Part shown: positions 30,703 to 40,720 of the stretch, one piece after another
Numbering within the stretch: the stretch's first letter is position 1
How the letters are laid out: each line of letters opens with the position of its first letter
NCBI GenBank assembly: GCA_001936135.1
Contig: CP012819.1
Location: forward strand, 806,001 to 870,000
DNA length: 64,000 nucleotides
Direction of reading: 5' to 3'
Source: Saccharomycopsis fibuligera x Saccharomycopsis cf. fibuligera
Lineage: Eukaryota > Ascomycota > Saccharomycetes > Ascoideales > Saccharomycopsidaceae
Translations under genes and position numbers: made by a program
Notes under the pieces: model-generated
Told to the model about the DNA's origin: nothing
Databases searched by the model: none
Seen by the model: only the letters and a program-made list of their open reading frames with translations

Positions 30703-31531
30703 GACGCTGCTGTTGCAACTGTTGTTGCTGATTCATTAACAGCCGATACATAGCTTGACTTTGCTGGTTTTGCAAAGACAACCCGGTAGAGCCTTGAGAT
30801 ATACCAATCGGCTGCTGCAGTTGTAAAGCCTTTTGAGGGAGCTGTGGTTGCATCTGCTGTATCTGTTGTAGATGAGGATGTTGCAGTTGACGTTGTTGCA
30901 TCATAGCCAATTGCTGCTGCTGTTGATGCTGACGTTGTAAACTTGAATATGTTTGACTTGCCTTTAACGATTGTAACTGCTGGGGAGACAAGTTATTTGG
31001 CAAGGTTATTGAATTCGCGTTATTATGTAAATTTGAATTTGCAATAGCCGCGGTAGCTGCGTTCATGACATTGACAGAATTGACATTTGAAGGACCCATG
31101 TTGTTCATATTAACGCCTTGATGAGGACCAGGTACCAGAAGATTTGTGTTGGGAACAACATTTGGGGCACCGGCATTCATATTCATGCTCACATTTGGTA
31201 TAAGCTGTTGCTGGGAGGGACTAACATGCTGCTGACTTTGCGGATGCTGTTGCTGTTGCTGTTGCTGTTTCTGTTGTTGTTGCAACATGGCCATACTCTG
31301 GTTCATAAACGCTTGTTTGCCTTGCAGCTGTAAGGCGTTCGGCTGTTGATGATGCATTGCCTGTGTTTGAGAAATATTCTGCTGCTGCTGCTGGGGTTGT
31401 TGCTGTGGCGGCTGGCCAAACTTTTCTAAGAGACCCAACTGGTCAACGGTGGATCCCAAGTTAATATTGTCCAAATTCAAGTCGAGATCGCCGCCATTGG
31501 CAAGCCCCAAAAAGTCCACGGTGGAGTCCAT
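27758..31531 (-). CDS. MFG1: Gln-rich LIM-binding transcription regulator (MFG1-like)
   Basis: This predicts 1257 residues. The folded part, about residues 730-990, resembles the LIM-binding domain of Ldb/SEUSS/Adn1 proteins: MMFKKYFAQSAKIRLLNFCEQI, then YWEALIGKYFNPNFSILKYS, YEFAYPLIPKFFHAIVKGGLSKIEF, and GSHVTIKCFLRARLSCQTF. In yeasts this is Mfg1, which forms a complex with Flo8 and Mss11 to drive filamentous growth and adhesion genes. The N-terminal half is dominated by Gln: two pure runs of roughly 27 and 46 residues and a Gln-Ser/Gln-Pro/Gln-Ala dipeptide repeat. Another Gln-rich patch and a basic tail (KPAKKAAKR, a likely nuclear signal) lie at the C-terminus. The open frame begins at TTG 31540; the first ATG at 31529-31531 gives MDSTVDFLGLANGG. 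It is divergent from COY1. Confidence 0.7.
30150..30314 (-). repeat. Hexanucleotide array encoding Gln-Ser/Pro/Ala
   Basis: On the plus strand the array reads GATTGT with GGTTGT and GCTTGT variants, about 27 units. In the MFG1-like protein it encodes alternating QS, QP and QA pairs. The central part is pure QS, which implies recent expansion. Confidence 0.9.
30369..30502 (-). repeat. Long CAA/CAG tract in the MFG1-like gene
   Basis: About 45 Gln codons, mostly CAA (GTT on the plus strand) broken by single CAG codons. This is the longest homopeptide in the window. Confidence 0.9.
30634..30711 (-). repeat. Second CAA/CAG tract in the MFG1-like gene
   Basis: About 26 Gln codons: one half is pure CAG and the other pure CAA. 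The sharp switch suggests two separate expansions. Confidence 0.9.
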
Positions 31532-31867
31532 GGCTGGCAAAGGAAGAATATGATATAAAACGTGGCTTGTACAGGCAATGATTCTGCTATAAAGGCGGTA
31601 GTTAGAATGCCGGCGCTGCTGGCAGATGGTAGTTGTCGCCCGTGTTTCTTAGACGCTGTTGCAAAAAACAAGCAACGAAAGAGCTGCTAGCACTGCTATT
31701 ATCATCATCAGTACTAACAGTAATAGTTACGACTGTAATCAATGCCAAACTTTCGGTGTAGTTAGGGGCACTCCAGGTCAGGTGAATTAGATGCTAAGAG
31801 CACTCTGTGGTATACCATTTAACAAGGGAATGAAGGAAACAGCTGAGTGAAATATCTGAAATGGTAA

Positions 31868-31935
31868 CAGTCCCAGTATAGTGTTGGTAGCAGTCCCAGT
31901 ATAATGTTGGTAGCAGTCAAGCATATTATTGGTAG
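31868..31935 (+). repeat. 23-bp tandem repeat in the MFG1-COY1 promoter
   Basis: Two units of CAGTCCCAGTATARTGTTGG plus TAG (31868-31890, 31891-31913) differ at one base, and a third diverged unit follows (31914-31935). They lie between divergent genes, about 340 bases upstream of the MFG1-like ATG, and may be repeated factor-binding sites. Confidence 0.8.
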
Positions 31936-32169
31936 CCAAAACCCAACCCATATCAAATAGCATGTTACTTGATAGTTCTTGTACTGGTTTGAAGCTACTA
32001 AGATAGCGTAATGTTAGTGTAGCTTACGTGATATACACAATCAAACTTACATAATCGGAGATGAGGCTTGTACTAGAATGGTGACAACAACAGCAAATTC
32101 AAATTGTAATCAGACAAGACTCCCACCAGCCAGCAGTGTACACTTTCAATCTACCATACAGCATTGACA

Positions 32170-32856
32170 ATGACCAGCCCACAACCACAATCCTCAGATG
32201 ATTTTTCCAGCTTTGAGAAAGCATTACAGAGCTGGGAGGAAATCAATTTGCCAGAGTTGCAGAAAGCTCTCGATAACGAAGCTCTCGAAATAAAAGAAAA
32301 CCAAAAGAGTCTATTGATCTCCAGAAAAGAACTAGCCTCCAAGACCAAACTGTTCAAGAAACTCGAAGATCATGAAAAACTTTCGGAAATAAAACCGCTC
32401 TTGAAATCATACCAAAACGAAATTGATAATTTAACCAAGAAAAGTAAGTTTGTAGAGACCGCATTTTTCAAAGTGTATAAAGAGATTAGCGAGGCTCCTG
32501 ATCCAAAACCACTATTATCAAATTCCTTGAAATCTTTTGAATTATCCTCAGAAACATCATCTTTGAAACACGAGATTGCACAACTACAAGAAAAGCTTCA
32601 AAGATACAGCGATTACGAAATCATAAAATCAAAACTCATAGACGGTGAACAAAAACACGCAGAAAGCCTCAAGATCAAGTTGTTGCTTAAAGATGACGAG
32701 TGCAAATCTAAAATCGATGATGCTGAAAACAAACACAAGGCAGCTGAACTCAATTACGAGAGAAAAATTGCTCAGTTAAATAGGCAGGTTTCTGAATTAA
32801 AAGCTATGAATGAGATTTCGAAAAATAAATTAAAATCCCGAAGAAAGATATTGGGC

Positions 32857-32917
<61 letters not shown>

Positions 32918-34533
32918 GTAAGGATGGTGATGCCGAATATGAAAACATAAAACTTACTGAAAGCTTAGATGGTGTTCCTGTGGAAAAATCAGCGGATTCA
33001 AAGAATGATCACAACTCTAAATCAGCTTTAAAAGTTGAACTCGATCTCGTCAATAGAGATTTGCAGTACTCGAAATCAAAGACAGTAGAGTTAGAAAAAA
33101 GAAATAAAGAACTTAAGGCTACACTCGAAAAGCTTCAAGCTTCGAGAAATGTTGATGATGCTTTAGCTAAACTCAACACTAAAATTCAAACTTTAGAAAG
33201 AAATAACTCGGTATTATTACAAAAGACAAATACCGACCAAAGAACTATAAATAAACTTAACAATGAGACTCGGAACCAAATAAAAAGATTGGAAAGTGAT
33301 GTCGCTGATTATAAAGAAAAAGTGGCAGGTTTGAAACAAAAACTAATGGAATATCAAGATTATGAAGATATTAAAAATGAGTTAGTTATCCTTAGATCTA
33401 TTGAGTTTGATACCGAGCTTGACAATAACCAAGGAAATGTTTCCACAAATATAGATCATGGATTGATGGTTAGGAATAAGAAGCTAAACAACGATCTTGT
33501 TGAACATCGCAACAAAAACGCAGCTTTGGAAGATAAGGTGAAACAATTATCCGACCATCTCAAGAAAGTGGAATTTGAATATTCCAAATTGAAGGCCGCT
33601 AATGAAAAATTAGAAGCTGATATAGCCACAGTGAAAGGTGGTAGCAGTAATGACAATTGGGATTCCATGAGCATGATCAGTGGTGTGTCTAGGCTCCCGA
33701 CTAGAAGCATTGCACCGTCAAGCAGATTTCCAAGTACAACTTCTGGCAGAATATCACCAGCTGCTTCTATTGCCGGGTTTGATGATAATGCTTCAATGGT
33801 TGGAGGCCCGGTGTCCAGTAGCACCGCCGATAATTCTCTTCTTCCAATAATCACGCAGCAAAGAGATAGATTTAGAGCTAAAAATATAGAACTAGAGACA
33901 AGACTTCGAGACAGCACTAAGAAATTAAACGATCTCAAAAAGCAAAATACTACTCTAGAAAATAAAGTCACCAGTATTACCACTGAACTCAAATTCTTGC
34001 AATCCAAATCTGTTGGCACTAAGGCCAAACCAATGGTACAAAATCCATACGGCGACCAGTTCTCCTCTACCACATACGATGTCCTACTTGACGACTATGA
34101 AACATTTGCCTACTTAAGCAACAGCAGGTCTCTAAAATTCGTGGAGAGATATATTGGCTCAAATAGCGTCAAAAGAGTGGACAAGAAACTAAATGACATT
34201 GAAAGATATTTCTACACTTTTTTAAAGCTTATATTATCTAATCAAACAACAAGAATAATTTTCATAGCATACTGGTTCGTGCTTCATTCTTTTTTTTTTT
34301 TCATATTTATGAAATCCGTCTTGGGTGGATCAACAACACATGATGTATCCAGTGCTGTTAATAGTGCTGCTGGTGTTTCCTCCGGAGTTGGTACAATTGG
34401 TTCTGTTTCTGATCCAGGAAAATTGGTTGCTGGAGACAATGCCGCCGCTGCTGCCGCTGCCCTAAGTGATGTTGGAGCGGCTGTCCCAAATGGTGCGCCT
34501 CAAGCAGTGGCTGATGCTATTAAAGTGGACTGA
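32170..34533 (+). CDS. COY1: CASP-type golgin Coy1
   Basis: This predicts 787 residues. Coy1 is a tail-anchored coiled-coil protein of the Golgi that helps tether intra-Golgi transport vesicles. Almost the whole protein is coiled coil (about residues 15-440 and 560-640). The conserved CASP C-terminus is present: NPYGDQFSSTTYD..., YLSNSRSLKFVERYIG, DIERYFYTFLKLILSNQTTR, then the membrane segment IIFIAYWFVLHSFFFFIFM (about residues 693-712). An unusual Ala/Gly-rich tail of about 70 residues follows the membrane span. An uninterrupted run of 20 Asp codons (all GAT, 32857-32916) splits the coiled coil. The open frame starts at TTG 32164; the first ATG is 32170-32172, giving MTSPQPQ. Confidence 0.85.
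32857..32916 (+). repeat. Perfect (GAT)20 microsatellite inside COY1
   Basis: Twenty identical GAT codons encode a 20-residue Asp run between coiled-coil segments. Lack of GAC interruptions suggests a recent expansion. Confidence 0.95.
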
Positions 34534-35116
34534 ACTTTATCTTTTTATGGATTGTCCATTTTGTATTTTTTAGTTTTTTTCTTTTTTATTGTATCTAACC
34601 TTTACTTTTATTATTATGAAATTATGCTATTGCAAGCAAATAATTTTTTTTGTTAATCGAAGTTTATTATAATATGGCCATGTATTCGTTTCATAAACAA
34701 TGATGTCATTTGAGTGAATAAATGAATTAATGGATGAATAAGTTTATATTAACAAAATTACATGACATAAAACCACTGGCAAATTCATTCCCTAACCTGT
34801 CGCAATAAAACACTTTACAAAAGCTTTTTTTTTTTTTTTTTTCTTTTGCAATAAATGTAGCTGTAAAGGAAGTTTTCAATATCAATCATATACGAATGCA
34901 TTTACACTATTAGTTACAATGTGTAACATAATCACACGAATTCATCACCTTATTCTCTCTCCATTGTGTTGCTCCTTGAAGGAGCACGGTTGTAATGACC
35001 CTTTTGGGAAGCATTGTTTATTGATTTACTACGACAGTCCCAGAAATTTACTAACACTACACAATAGTTATAGTCTAATATAACAAAATAATGAATTCTA
35101 TAACAAGTTCTAGATT
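34534..35116. other. Intergenic, COY1 3' region
   Basis: A/T-rich DNA with a T run near 34824-34841 and a perfect 17-base dyad at 34970-34986 (arms TGCTCCTT and AAGGAGCA). No gene is visible. Confidence 0.5.
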
Positions 35117-35366
35117 TGTTGGTCTAGTACTCAATGGTCGCCAAAATCTTTGATAGCCTCTCGGGTGTCGGTTATTTTCGAAAAGCTAATATCTCAGGGT
35201 TCATAGTTTTGGATGTAAAAGGCTTCTATTTCTAATATAACTAAATAATAATAAATATATAACAATGTTGGGTTGAACCGTATATAAATAATAATCAGAC
35301 TGAATGAAACACATATGAGCGTTGAGCTGTAATTTGTTGTTTTAGAACTCAATGTTCTTCTGTTAT
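35117..35366 (+). mobile_element. LTR-like fossil, copy A
   Basis: This diverged copy shares with copies B and D the words TCTCAGGGTTCATA, GGATGTAAAAG, AATATAACTAA, TTGGGTTG and AGAACTCAATGTTC. It lies 1.1 kb from a tRNA gene, the usual insertion zone for yeast LTR retroelements. No coding part is seen. Family is unknown. Divergence from copy B is clear to the eye, so it is old and broken. Confidence 0.5.
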
Positions 35367-35641
35367 CTTGAAGGTTGAACCCAGACTGATCAGAAATGCG
35401 AGTAAAATGGAGGAAAAGTTCGAAACAAAGTACAATTTCATAATGACACAACTATATGGTTTTAGGACAAACACTAAGTTCTAGGCTAATGAATTCAGGA
35501 TGTACAGTCATGCAATACTCTTGATTAATACTCTTAAATTGACATATTCGGTTAATGTATTCAGAAAAGTGAATACTATGCAGTCTCAGTATTCATATTT
35601 ACTACTATCATAGCTCAATATTTGTTATTTCAGCTAGTTAT

Positions 35642-35906
35642 GGAATACTGACTTCTCAGAGTTCATATTTTGGATGTAAAAGCCTTGTATTTCCAATATA
35701 ACTAACTAATAATAAATATATAAAAATATTGGGTTGGACCATGTATAAATACTAATCAGACTGAATGCAAAACATATTAGATATTCACAATTAATAGTCC
35801 TAAATACGGTAATCCTGTTTTACGGTAACATGTCCAAGGAATTATTCTGTACCATATGTTAGTTTGTTTCATCCAGGTTTGTTGGTCTAGAACTCAATGT
35901 TCGTCA
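35642..35906 (+). mobile_element. LTR-like fossil, copy B
   Basis: A 265-bp unit whose core begins TGAC (35649) and ends GTCA (35906), the TG...CA form of an LTR. It is nearly the same as copy D in opposite orientation. No internal genes accompany it, so it looks like a solo LTR. Family is unknown; it appears younger than copy A. Confidence 0.55.
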
Positions 35907-36368
35907 GTTATTATATTGTATAAAGAAAGAAGAAGAAGCGAATTAAGAAAAAATACAAGGAAGTTCAAGAGAAGAACGAGTATCTCAGGATAGAGAAGAT
36001 CCTGAAAGATTGAAGTAATTTAAAAACTGTAAGAGATCTTCGAGATGGACTACAGTGTCTAGGGACTGTAGGAAATATATTGATTTGAGAAGAACAAAGG
36101 GTTCGGTAGTCAATATATAATAATCTTATATATACCGGATCTGAGACAAGGTATAGTATTATCCGAATATACTTTAATTGTTGTGTTTAAAAGGGGTTAG
36201 TTCTCTACTAAGTATTTTAAACACGTTTGTTATTGTTATTATCGTTATCGATGGGTATATCGGCTTGTCATTTATTCCACCCATCGCTATATACACAAGT
36301 TAAAAGGAACACTTCGCCGACCTTTATACAAGATTTTCGACAATTTGAAGGACATTTGAAGGATCCTT

Positions 36369-36426
36369 CAGACGGTTGTGAACACAAACTGATCAGGAAT
36401 GCGAACACAATGAAGGAAAATGTTCG
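36369..36426 (+). repeat. Repeat of the segment that follows LTR-like copy A
   Basis: These 58 bases (CTGATCAGGAATGCGA core) resemble 35370-35421, which lies directly after copy A. A shared segment next to the LTR-like end suggests a relic of the internal part of the same element. It stops 17 bases before the tRNA-Asn gene. Confidence 0.45.
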
Positions 36427-36443
36427 CAACATTAATTATTTAA

Positions 36444-36517
36444 GACTTCGTGGCCAAGTTGGTTAAGGCGTGCGACTGTTAATCGCAAGATCGTGAGTTC
36501 GACCCTCACCGAGGTCG
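36444..36517 (+). tRNA. tRNA-Asn (GTT)
   Basis: The 74 bases fold as a standard cloverleaf. The acceptor arm pairs GACTTCG with CGAGGTC, with discriminator G. The D arm holds the A-box GGCCAAGTTGG, the anticodon arm TGCGA-CTGTTAA-TCGCA carries GTT at 36478-36480, and the T arm GTGAGTTCGACCCTCAC holds the B-box. There is no intron. A T-run (TTTTTT) follows at 36518 and serves as the Pol III terminator. Confidence 0.97.
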
Positions 36518-36863
36518 TTTTTTTGACACTTTGTATTTGTGTATGCAATTGTTTATCATAATTTCAGTCGTTGATAACAGGGTTTTAAAGATATCTTCAT
36601 AAAATTTTAGTTTCTTTCATTCGTAGATAATCAGCAAATAGATCTTACAAGTGAAAAAGAAGGCCGAATGCTATACCCAGAACACGTTTTATCTCTAACG
36701 GAAAACTGTACTTGATGCTACTTAATGCTGAGAATTGTTATAATTTATTGACGAAGATTGCACTACCTGCTTGCAATCAAAAACAACAGTCGCATAGCCA
36801 TTCAGGGTAGTCGCGATAAACATAAAGCAAAAATTCCATTCGTTACCATATACTCAGACGTGG

Positions 36864-36919
36864 TAGAAATAAAGGCTTTTACGTCCAAAATATGAACCCT
36901 GAGATGTCAGTATTCCGTA
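36864..36919 (-). mobile_element. LTR-like fossil, short copy C
   Basis: Only the first 55 or so bases of the unit remain (minus strand: GGAATACTGACATCTCAGGG, then TTCATATTTTGGACGTAAAA). It is a truncated, broken relic lying between the two tRNA genes. Confidence 0.45.
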
Positions 36920-37362
36920 ATTTACGAAAACGATTTGGAACATAAAAATATACAAGTTAGATCATATTTTCTAAGTGGCTTTCTTGATGAAAAATTAAAA
37001 AGATATTACTGTTGAAATTCTACCAAATAGCACCACCCATGCCATTTATAGGTATAGCGGCTCAGAGCAATCTGACGCACATATAATTACTAAGGTAACC
37101 AACATCAAAGGTGCAATGACTATTTTCCATCACATGAGCATTATGGGAGAGAAATGATATAGTTATATATAACTGGAATACTTTTTTTTAGTAAATATAG
37201 TTTGTAGTAAAAGCGATGAAAATAAATCCAATTTTATTATTAAGCTAGTTAGTCACTATATACTCCGACAGTTACTAATTATTCATTCCCCTCCACGTTT
37301 AATTAGTAGATGAAAAAGAGTTTCTAAGTTTTGCTAATTAAAGCAAAATTAGGAAAAAATAG

Positions 37363-37444
37363 TGATAACGGCGAGATTCGAACTCGCGCATCCGAAGATA
37401 CCAGGACCTTAACCTGGCGCCTTAGACCACTCGGCCACGTTACC
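37363..37444 (-). tRNA. tRNA-Leu (AAG)
   Basis: On the minus strand the 82 bases start GGTAACGTGGCCGAGTGGTC and end with the acceptor CGTTATC and discriminator A, as usual for leucine tRNAs. The anticodon arm CCAGG-TTAAGGT-CCTGG gives anticodon AAG (plus-strand 37408-37410). A class II variable arm (TATCTTCGGATG) and the T arm GCGAGTTCGAATCTCGC are present. No intron. It decodes CTT/CTC Leu codons, not CTG, so it does not settle the CTG question. Confidence 0.95.
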
Positions 37445-37543
37445 GACTGTTAAAAGGTAATAAAACGGGCTGTTGAGAAGTGTTTGATAAGTGTCTCAAC
37501 ATCTCGTTTATCCTACATGAAAGTGTTATATGATGATGCATTA

Positions 37544-37807
37544 TGACAAACATTGAGTTCTAGACCAACAAACCTGGATGAAACAAACTAATATGTGGTA
37601 CAGAATAATTCCTTGGACATTTTGTAATGAAACAGGATTAGCATATTTAGGACTAAATAGTAAATCTCTGATATGTTTTGCATTCAATCTGATTAGTATT
37701 TATACATGGTCCAACCCAATATTTTTATATATTTATTATTAGTTAGTTATATTGGAAATACAAGGCTTTTACATCCAAAATATGAACTCTGAGAAGTCAG
37801 TATTCCG
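37544..37807 (-). mobile_element. LTR-like fossil, copy D
   Basis: A 264-bp unit in opposite orientation to copy B, ending in TGAC/GTCA. Together B and D form an inverted pair that brackets both tRNA genes. No internal genes remain. It is followed 70 bases later by the RPL17 relic. Confidence 0.55.
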
Positions 37808-37876
37808 AAATTATTTTTCTATACAGTAGCTAAAATCAATTATAATAACAAATATTATTATGCGAATTTACATTAT

Positions 37877-38290
37877 TTATTTACTAAGAAAAACAGCAGC
37901 CTTCTCTTGGGCTTTTGAAATTTGTTGTGTTTTATCAGCTGAGATAACTTCAATTTGAGAAGGAAAAGACACAAACATAGTGATTTGGCCATGGGATCTG
38001 AACGTTCTTCTTCTTTGTCATAGTTCTTCAATGTATTTGAAAGATTTGACAGACTTTCTTGCCAAAGTAACTTCAAATTCTTTTGCTTGAGCGGTTCTTC
38101 CAATAGAGTGATTAAATCTTATAAATGGAATTGCTCTTTTATAATCAAGGACTTGATTCGAGTAGTGTGTGGCTCTGTTATTTTCTATCCATCGATTGGT
38201 TGTGCGGCTTCTCTTGTGTTTTTGAAAGAAATCTAACATAGTTGGCTCTAGTTTAGAGAGATCTCTTGGGATGGAGCCGTATCTAACCAT
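37877..38290 (-). pseudogene. Decayed copy of ribosomal protein gene RPL17 (uL22)
   Basis: Read on the minus strand, the copy begins MVRYG, like Rpl17. The best preserved part is NQVLDYKRAIPFIRFNHSIGRTAQAKEF, the uL22 signature (KRAVPFRRFAGGVGRTAQGKEY in yeast), followed by a KSVK-type segment. After a stop near 38033 the homology resumes in another frame with HGQI and ends ISADKTQQISKAQEKAAVFLSK, then TAA at 37877-37879. About a quarter of the gene (the KNAAANAEAKGLD...APKQRRRTYRA region) is missing, and the N-terminal part between residues 6 and 50 has shifted frames. At 414 bases it is well short of the roughly 560 of an intact gene. No intron trace is visible, so it may be a retrocopy. 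It must be non-functional; an intact RPL17 must lie elsewhere. Confidence 0.85.
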
Positions 38291-38872
38291 CTTTGGTGTT
38301 TTGCTGGACGAACTTTAATGCTGCTTTTAAACCAACAAGAATCTGTAAAATCTTACAATTTTCCGCATGAATAACTGACTTCCTTTTTATGTTACTATCA
38401 GGACTACAGGGTTCTCTATAATATTGAGAGCGATGTTAATATTCATGCATGCTGGGCTTCTGGGCTCTGTTTATAATCACATGAAACCAGGTTCACAGTA
38501 CCTTATTTTTAAAGAAGGTAGCCATTATAACAATAAGCATGCAGCCTTTATGTAAATTTCAGGGCAGAGAATTTGCTGCAGAATCATATTTAAACAGCAG
38601 TTTTTTGAAATCCAGTTTTGTCTTCATTTTATTGAAAAGCATTTTTTATACTAGTGAATGAGAGAAGCCTTTTCCAGGATTAACGTTTAGCATTTTTTTT
38701 TTTCCACTTGATGAAATCCCGTTATAATATTTTGCATCATTCTTCATATACTAGTGTTAACATAGGTGCTAAAATTTTCTTTTTATATTCCAAGAACTTT
38801 CAAAAAGAAAATAAAAAAAGTAAAAAAAAAAAATTTTTCTCAGTAAACTAAAGTCTCGTGTTATTGTCATGC
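38291..38872. other. Intergenic
   Basis: About 580 bases, A/T-rich, between the RPL17 relic and the next gene's stop. I see no gene or RNA. Confidence 0.6.
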
Positions 38873-39733
38873 CTATTTAATGTCATTATTTCCACTCAAG
38901 GAACCCAGACCATAAAAATGGTTTCTGATTATTGTTATTTCTTGTCTATCTACCGTTTCTGATAGCATATCTTTTGCTTGATATTTAGAGTCAGCTTTTA
39001 TTTTTTCGGAAACACCGTAATTATTTGGCCTGCGTTTCTTGTTTACAAATTTGTCTGTTTTAGTTGTACGTTTACTTGAACTTGATACCTGTGATAATGG
39101 CACTTTCAGTAAACAATTAGCCATCAAAAAACTTCGGATAGAAGCTAATTCAATGTATTTAAGAGAAGGATTGGTGAGAAACTCTTCAAGCAAAAAATAG
39201 TCTTTAAATTCATTGGTATCAAACCGTTTTTTAACTTCCTTTAAAAGTTGACTTCTAGGGACTCTTCTGTTTTGTTTTCCATTTGCGGCAATCAAAGTTA
39301 CTGTGTCCTCTTGTTGTGGCTCTATCTCAATTTCCGTGTCTATACCAATGAGTGGAATGGATGATGTGCTAAAAGTCTCTTCATTGATAAGTGCTGATAG
39401 AAGACTTTGAACCCAATTTTCAGCCGTCACTTTGATAAGTTCAAAATGCCGCTCAGTTGGATTATCGTTAAGACTATACTTAATGTGCCCATTGTCCAAG
39501 ATTTGATCTTCCACGAAAGTTGACTTGTTAGGATGATTCCCAGTAGTGGCAATTGTATTATCAGCTTCAAGTGTTTGTAGCTGAATAGTACTATGTATCC
39601 ACTTTTGTAGACTAGACTGCCTGCAAACACAACCACCAGATGTTTGTACACATTCTACTTCATGGCATCGATTATCTGTGTACTTTTGGTGAATGTTCAC
39701 ATTGTGGTGAGTAAGCTTTTTTTCGAGGGCCAT
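38873..39733 (-). CDS. Hypothetical protein, 286 residues
   Basis: The frame starts at ATG 39731-39733 (MALEKKLTHHNVNIHQKY) and is uninterrupted. I do not recognise it. The N-terminal third has a Cys/His cluster (NRCHEVECVQTSGGCVCRQS, about residues 21-40) that could bind metal, although the spacing fits no family I know. The middle is acidic (IGIDTEIEIEPQQED). A helical part follows (QLLKEVKKRFD...DYFLLEEFLTNPSLKYIELASIRSFLM), then a Ser/Lys/Arg-rich stretch with NKKRRP, a possible nuclear signal. Codon use looks like neighbouring low-expression genes. It may be a fast-evolving nuclear protein; function unknown. Confidence 0.6.
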   Translation of the reverse strand: MALEKKLTHHNVNIHQKYTDNRCHEVECVQTSGGCVCRQSSLQKWIHSTIQLQTLEADNTIATTGNHPNKSTFVEDQILDNGHIKYSLNDNPTERHFELIKVTAENWVQSLLSALINEETFSTSSIPLIGIDTEIEIEPQQEDTVTLIAANGKQNRRVPRSQLLKEVKKRFDTNEFKDYFLLEEFLTNPSLKYIELASIRSFLMANCLLKVPLSQVSSSSKRTTKTDKFVNKKRRPNNYGVSEKIKADSKYQAKDMLSETVDRQEITIIRNHFYGLGSLSGNNDIK

Positions 39734-39886
39734 CAGGAAGAGAGAAAAATGATACTATTTTGTGATATTTTAGTGGTGTAGCATTAATAATAAACTTTAA
39801 AGGGCTAAAACGAACAGAATTAGCAGTTATCTGCTAAGTTTATTTGTGGAAGCTTGTCCACAAAACCATACAATCGACGTTGTCGC

Positions 39887-40060
39887 ATGTTGAGGTCTCG
39901 ATGCGTCTGCATGCATCATAATAAGTGCCGAAAGGCTAAAGTAGTAAGACAAATAGCACAGGAGCTTTCTCAGGAGAAAGAAAGATTTGAGGTATTCTGG
40001 AGACTCAGACAAAAAGAGTTAGATATTTGGACCTTTTTAACTTTAAAATTAACACATTAA
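39887..40060 (+). CDS. Small ORF, 57 codons, doubtful
   Basis: From ATG 39887 the frame encodes MLRSRCVCMHHNKCRKAKVV, then RQIAQELSQEKERFEVFWRL and a short Leu-rich tail. The Glu/Lys/Arg helix with regular spacing looks protein-like, and the Cys residues are clustered. It is divergent from the 286-residue gene, 154 bases away. I recognise no family, and chance is possible. Confidence 0.25.
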   Translation: MLRSRCVCMHHNKCRKAKVVRQIAQELSQEKERFEVFWRLRQKELDIWTFLTLKLTH

Positions 40061-40720
40061 TTATAATAAGTATCTGCAATGGTGACTTAGGCTAACATTG
40101 TCATTATCACAATCTACGACTTCGTTTCATTAGCAAACTCTTCACAATTACTGTTTAAGCTAACAGCATAATAACTCAATGGTGCTTTCCAATTTGTTGA
40201 TTCATTTTCATTGAGAGAGGTTGCTCAAATGTGAAAATTTCTTATTATCGACCATTGGTTATCGACACATTGCAAAGGTTTGAATTGAAAGTACAATATT
40301 TCTCTAAGCTCAGCCGTCTTATATCCAGCTTGCTACTGGTCTCATCTGAGTACAAAGGCAATATGTATTTGTGCTATTTTATAATGCATCTGGGTGGATA
40401 ATTTGTTGCCGGCATCCTTACTATTCTATAATAGTACACTTTGAATGCTACAATAAGTGAAAAAGTAATACTTTTAATGTTTATGCAATTATTGCCTGTA
40501 ATATCTATACAATTGAAATCTCAAGATATTATATCCATTAGCACAGTAAATACAGTTCTAATTCAAATATTTAACTCCAGAATAATAAGTCAATATACTA
40601 TGTGAATCGATGATGACCGACATTAATATAAACAAGTATGTGGTCAGCGGTTTGAATAAATTCTAGTTGCAAGCGGTAAAAAGAAAACAAAACGAATAAA
40701 AACAATTTTCCAAAGCTAGT
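40061..40720. other. Intergenic before QCR8 3' end
   Basis: About 660 bases of A/T-rich DNA without recognisable genes, tRNAs or repeats. Confidence 0.6.

Noticed and set aside
29995-30753. 252-codon plus-strand frame rich in Val and Ala
   Set aside because: It is the antisense of the Gln repeats in the MFG1-like gene; CAA/CAG repeats read backward give Val, Ala or Cys runs.
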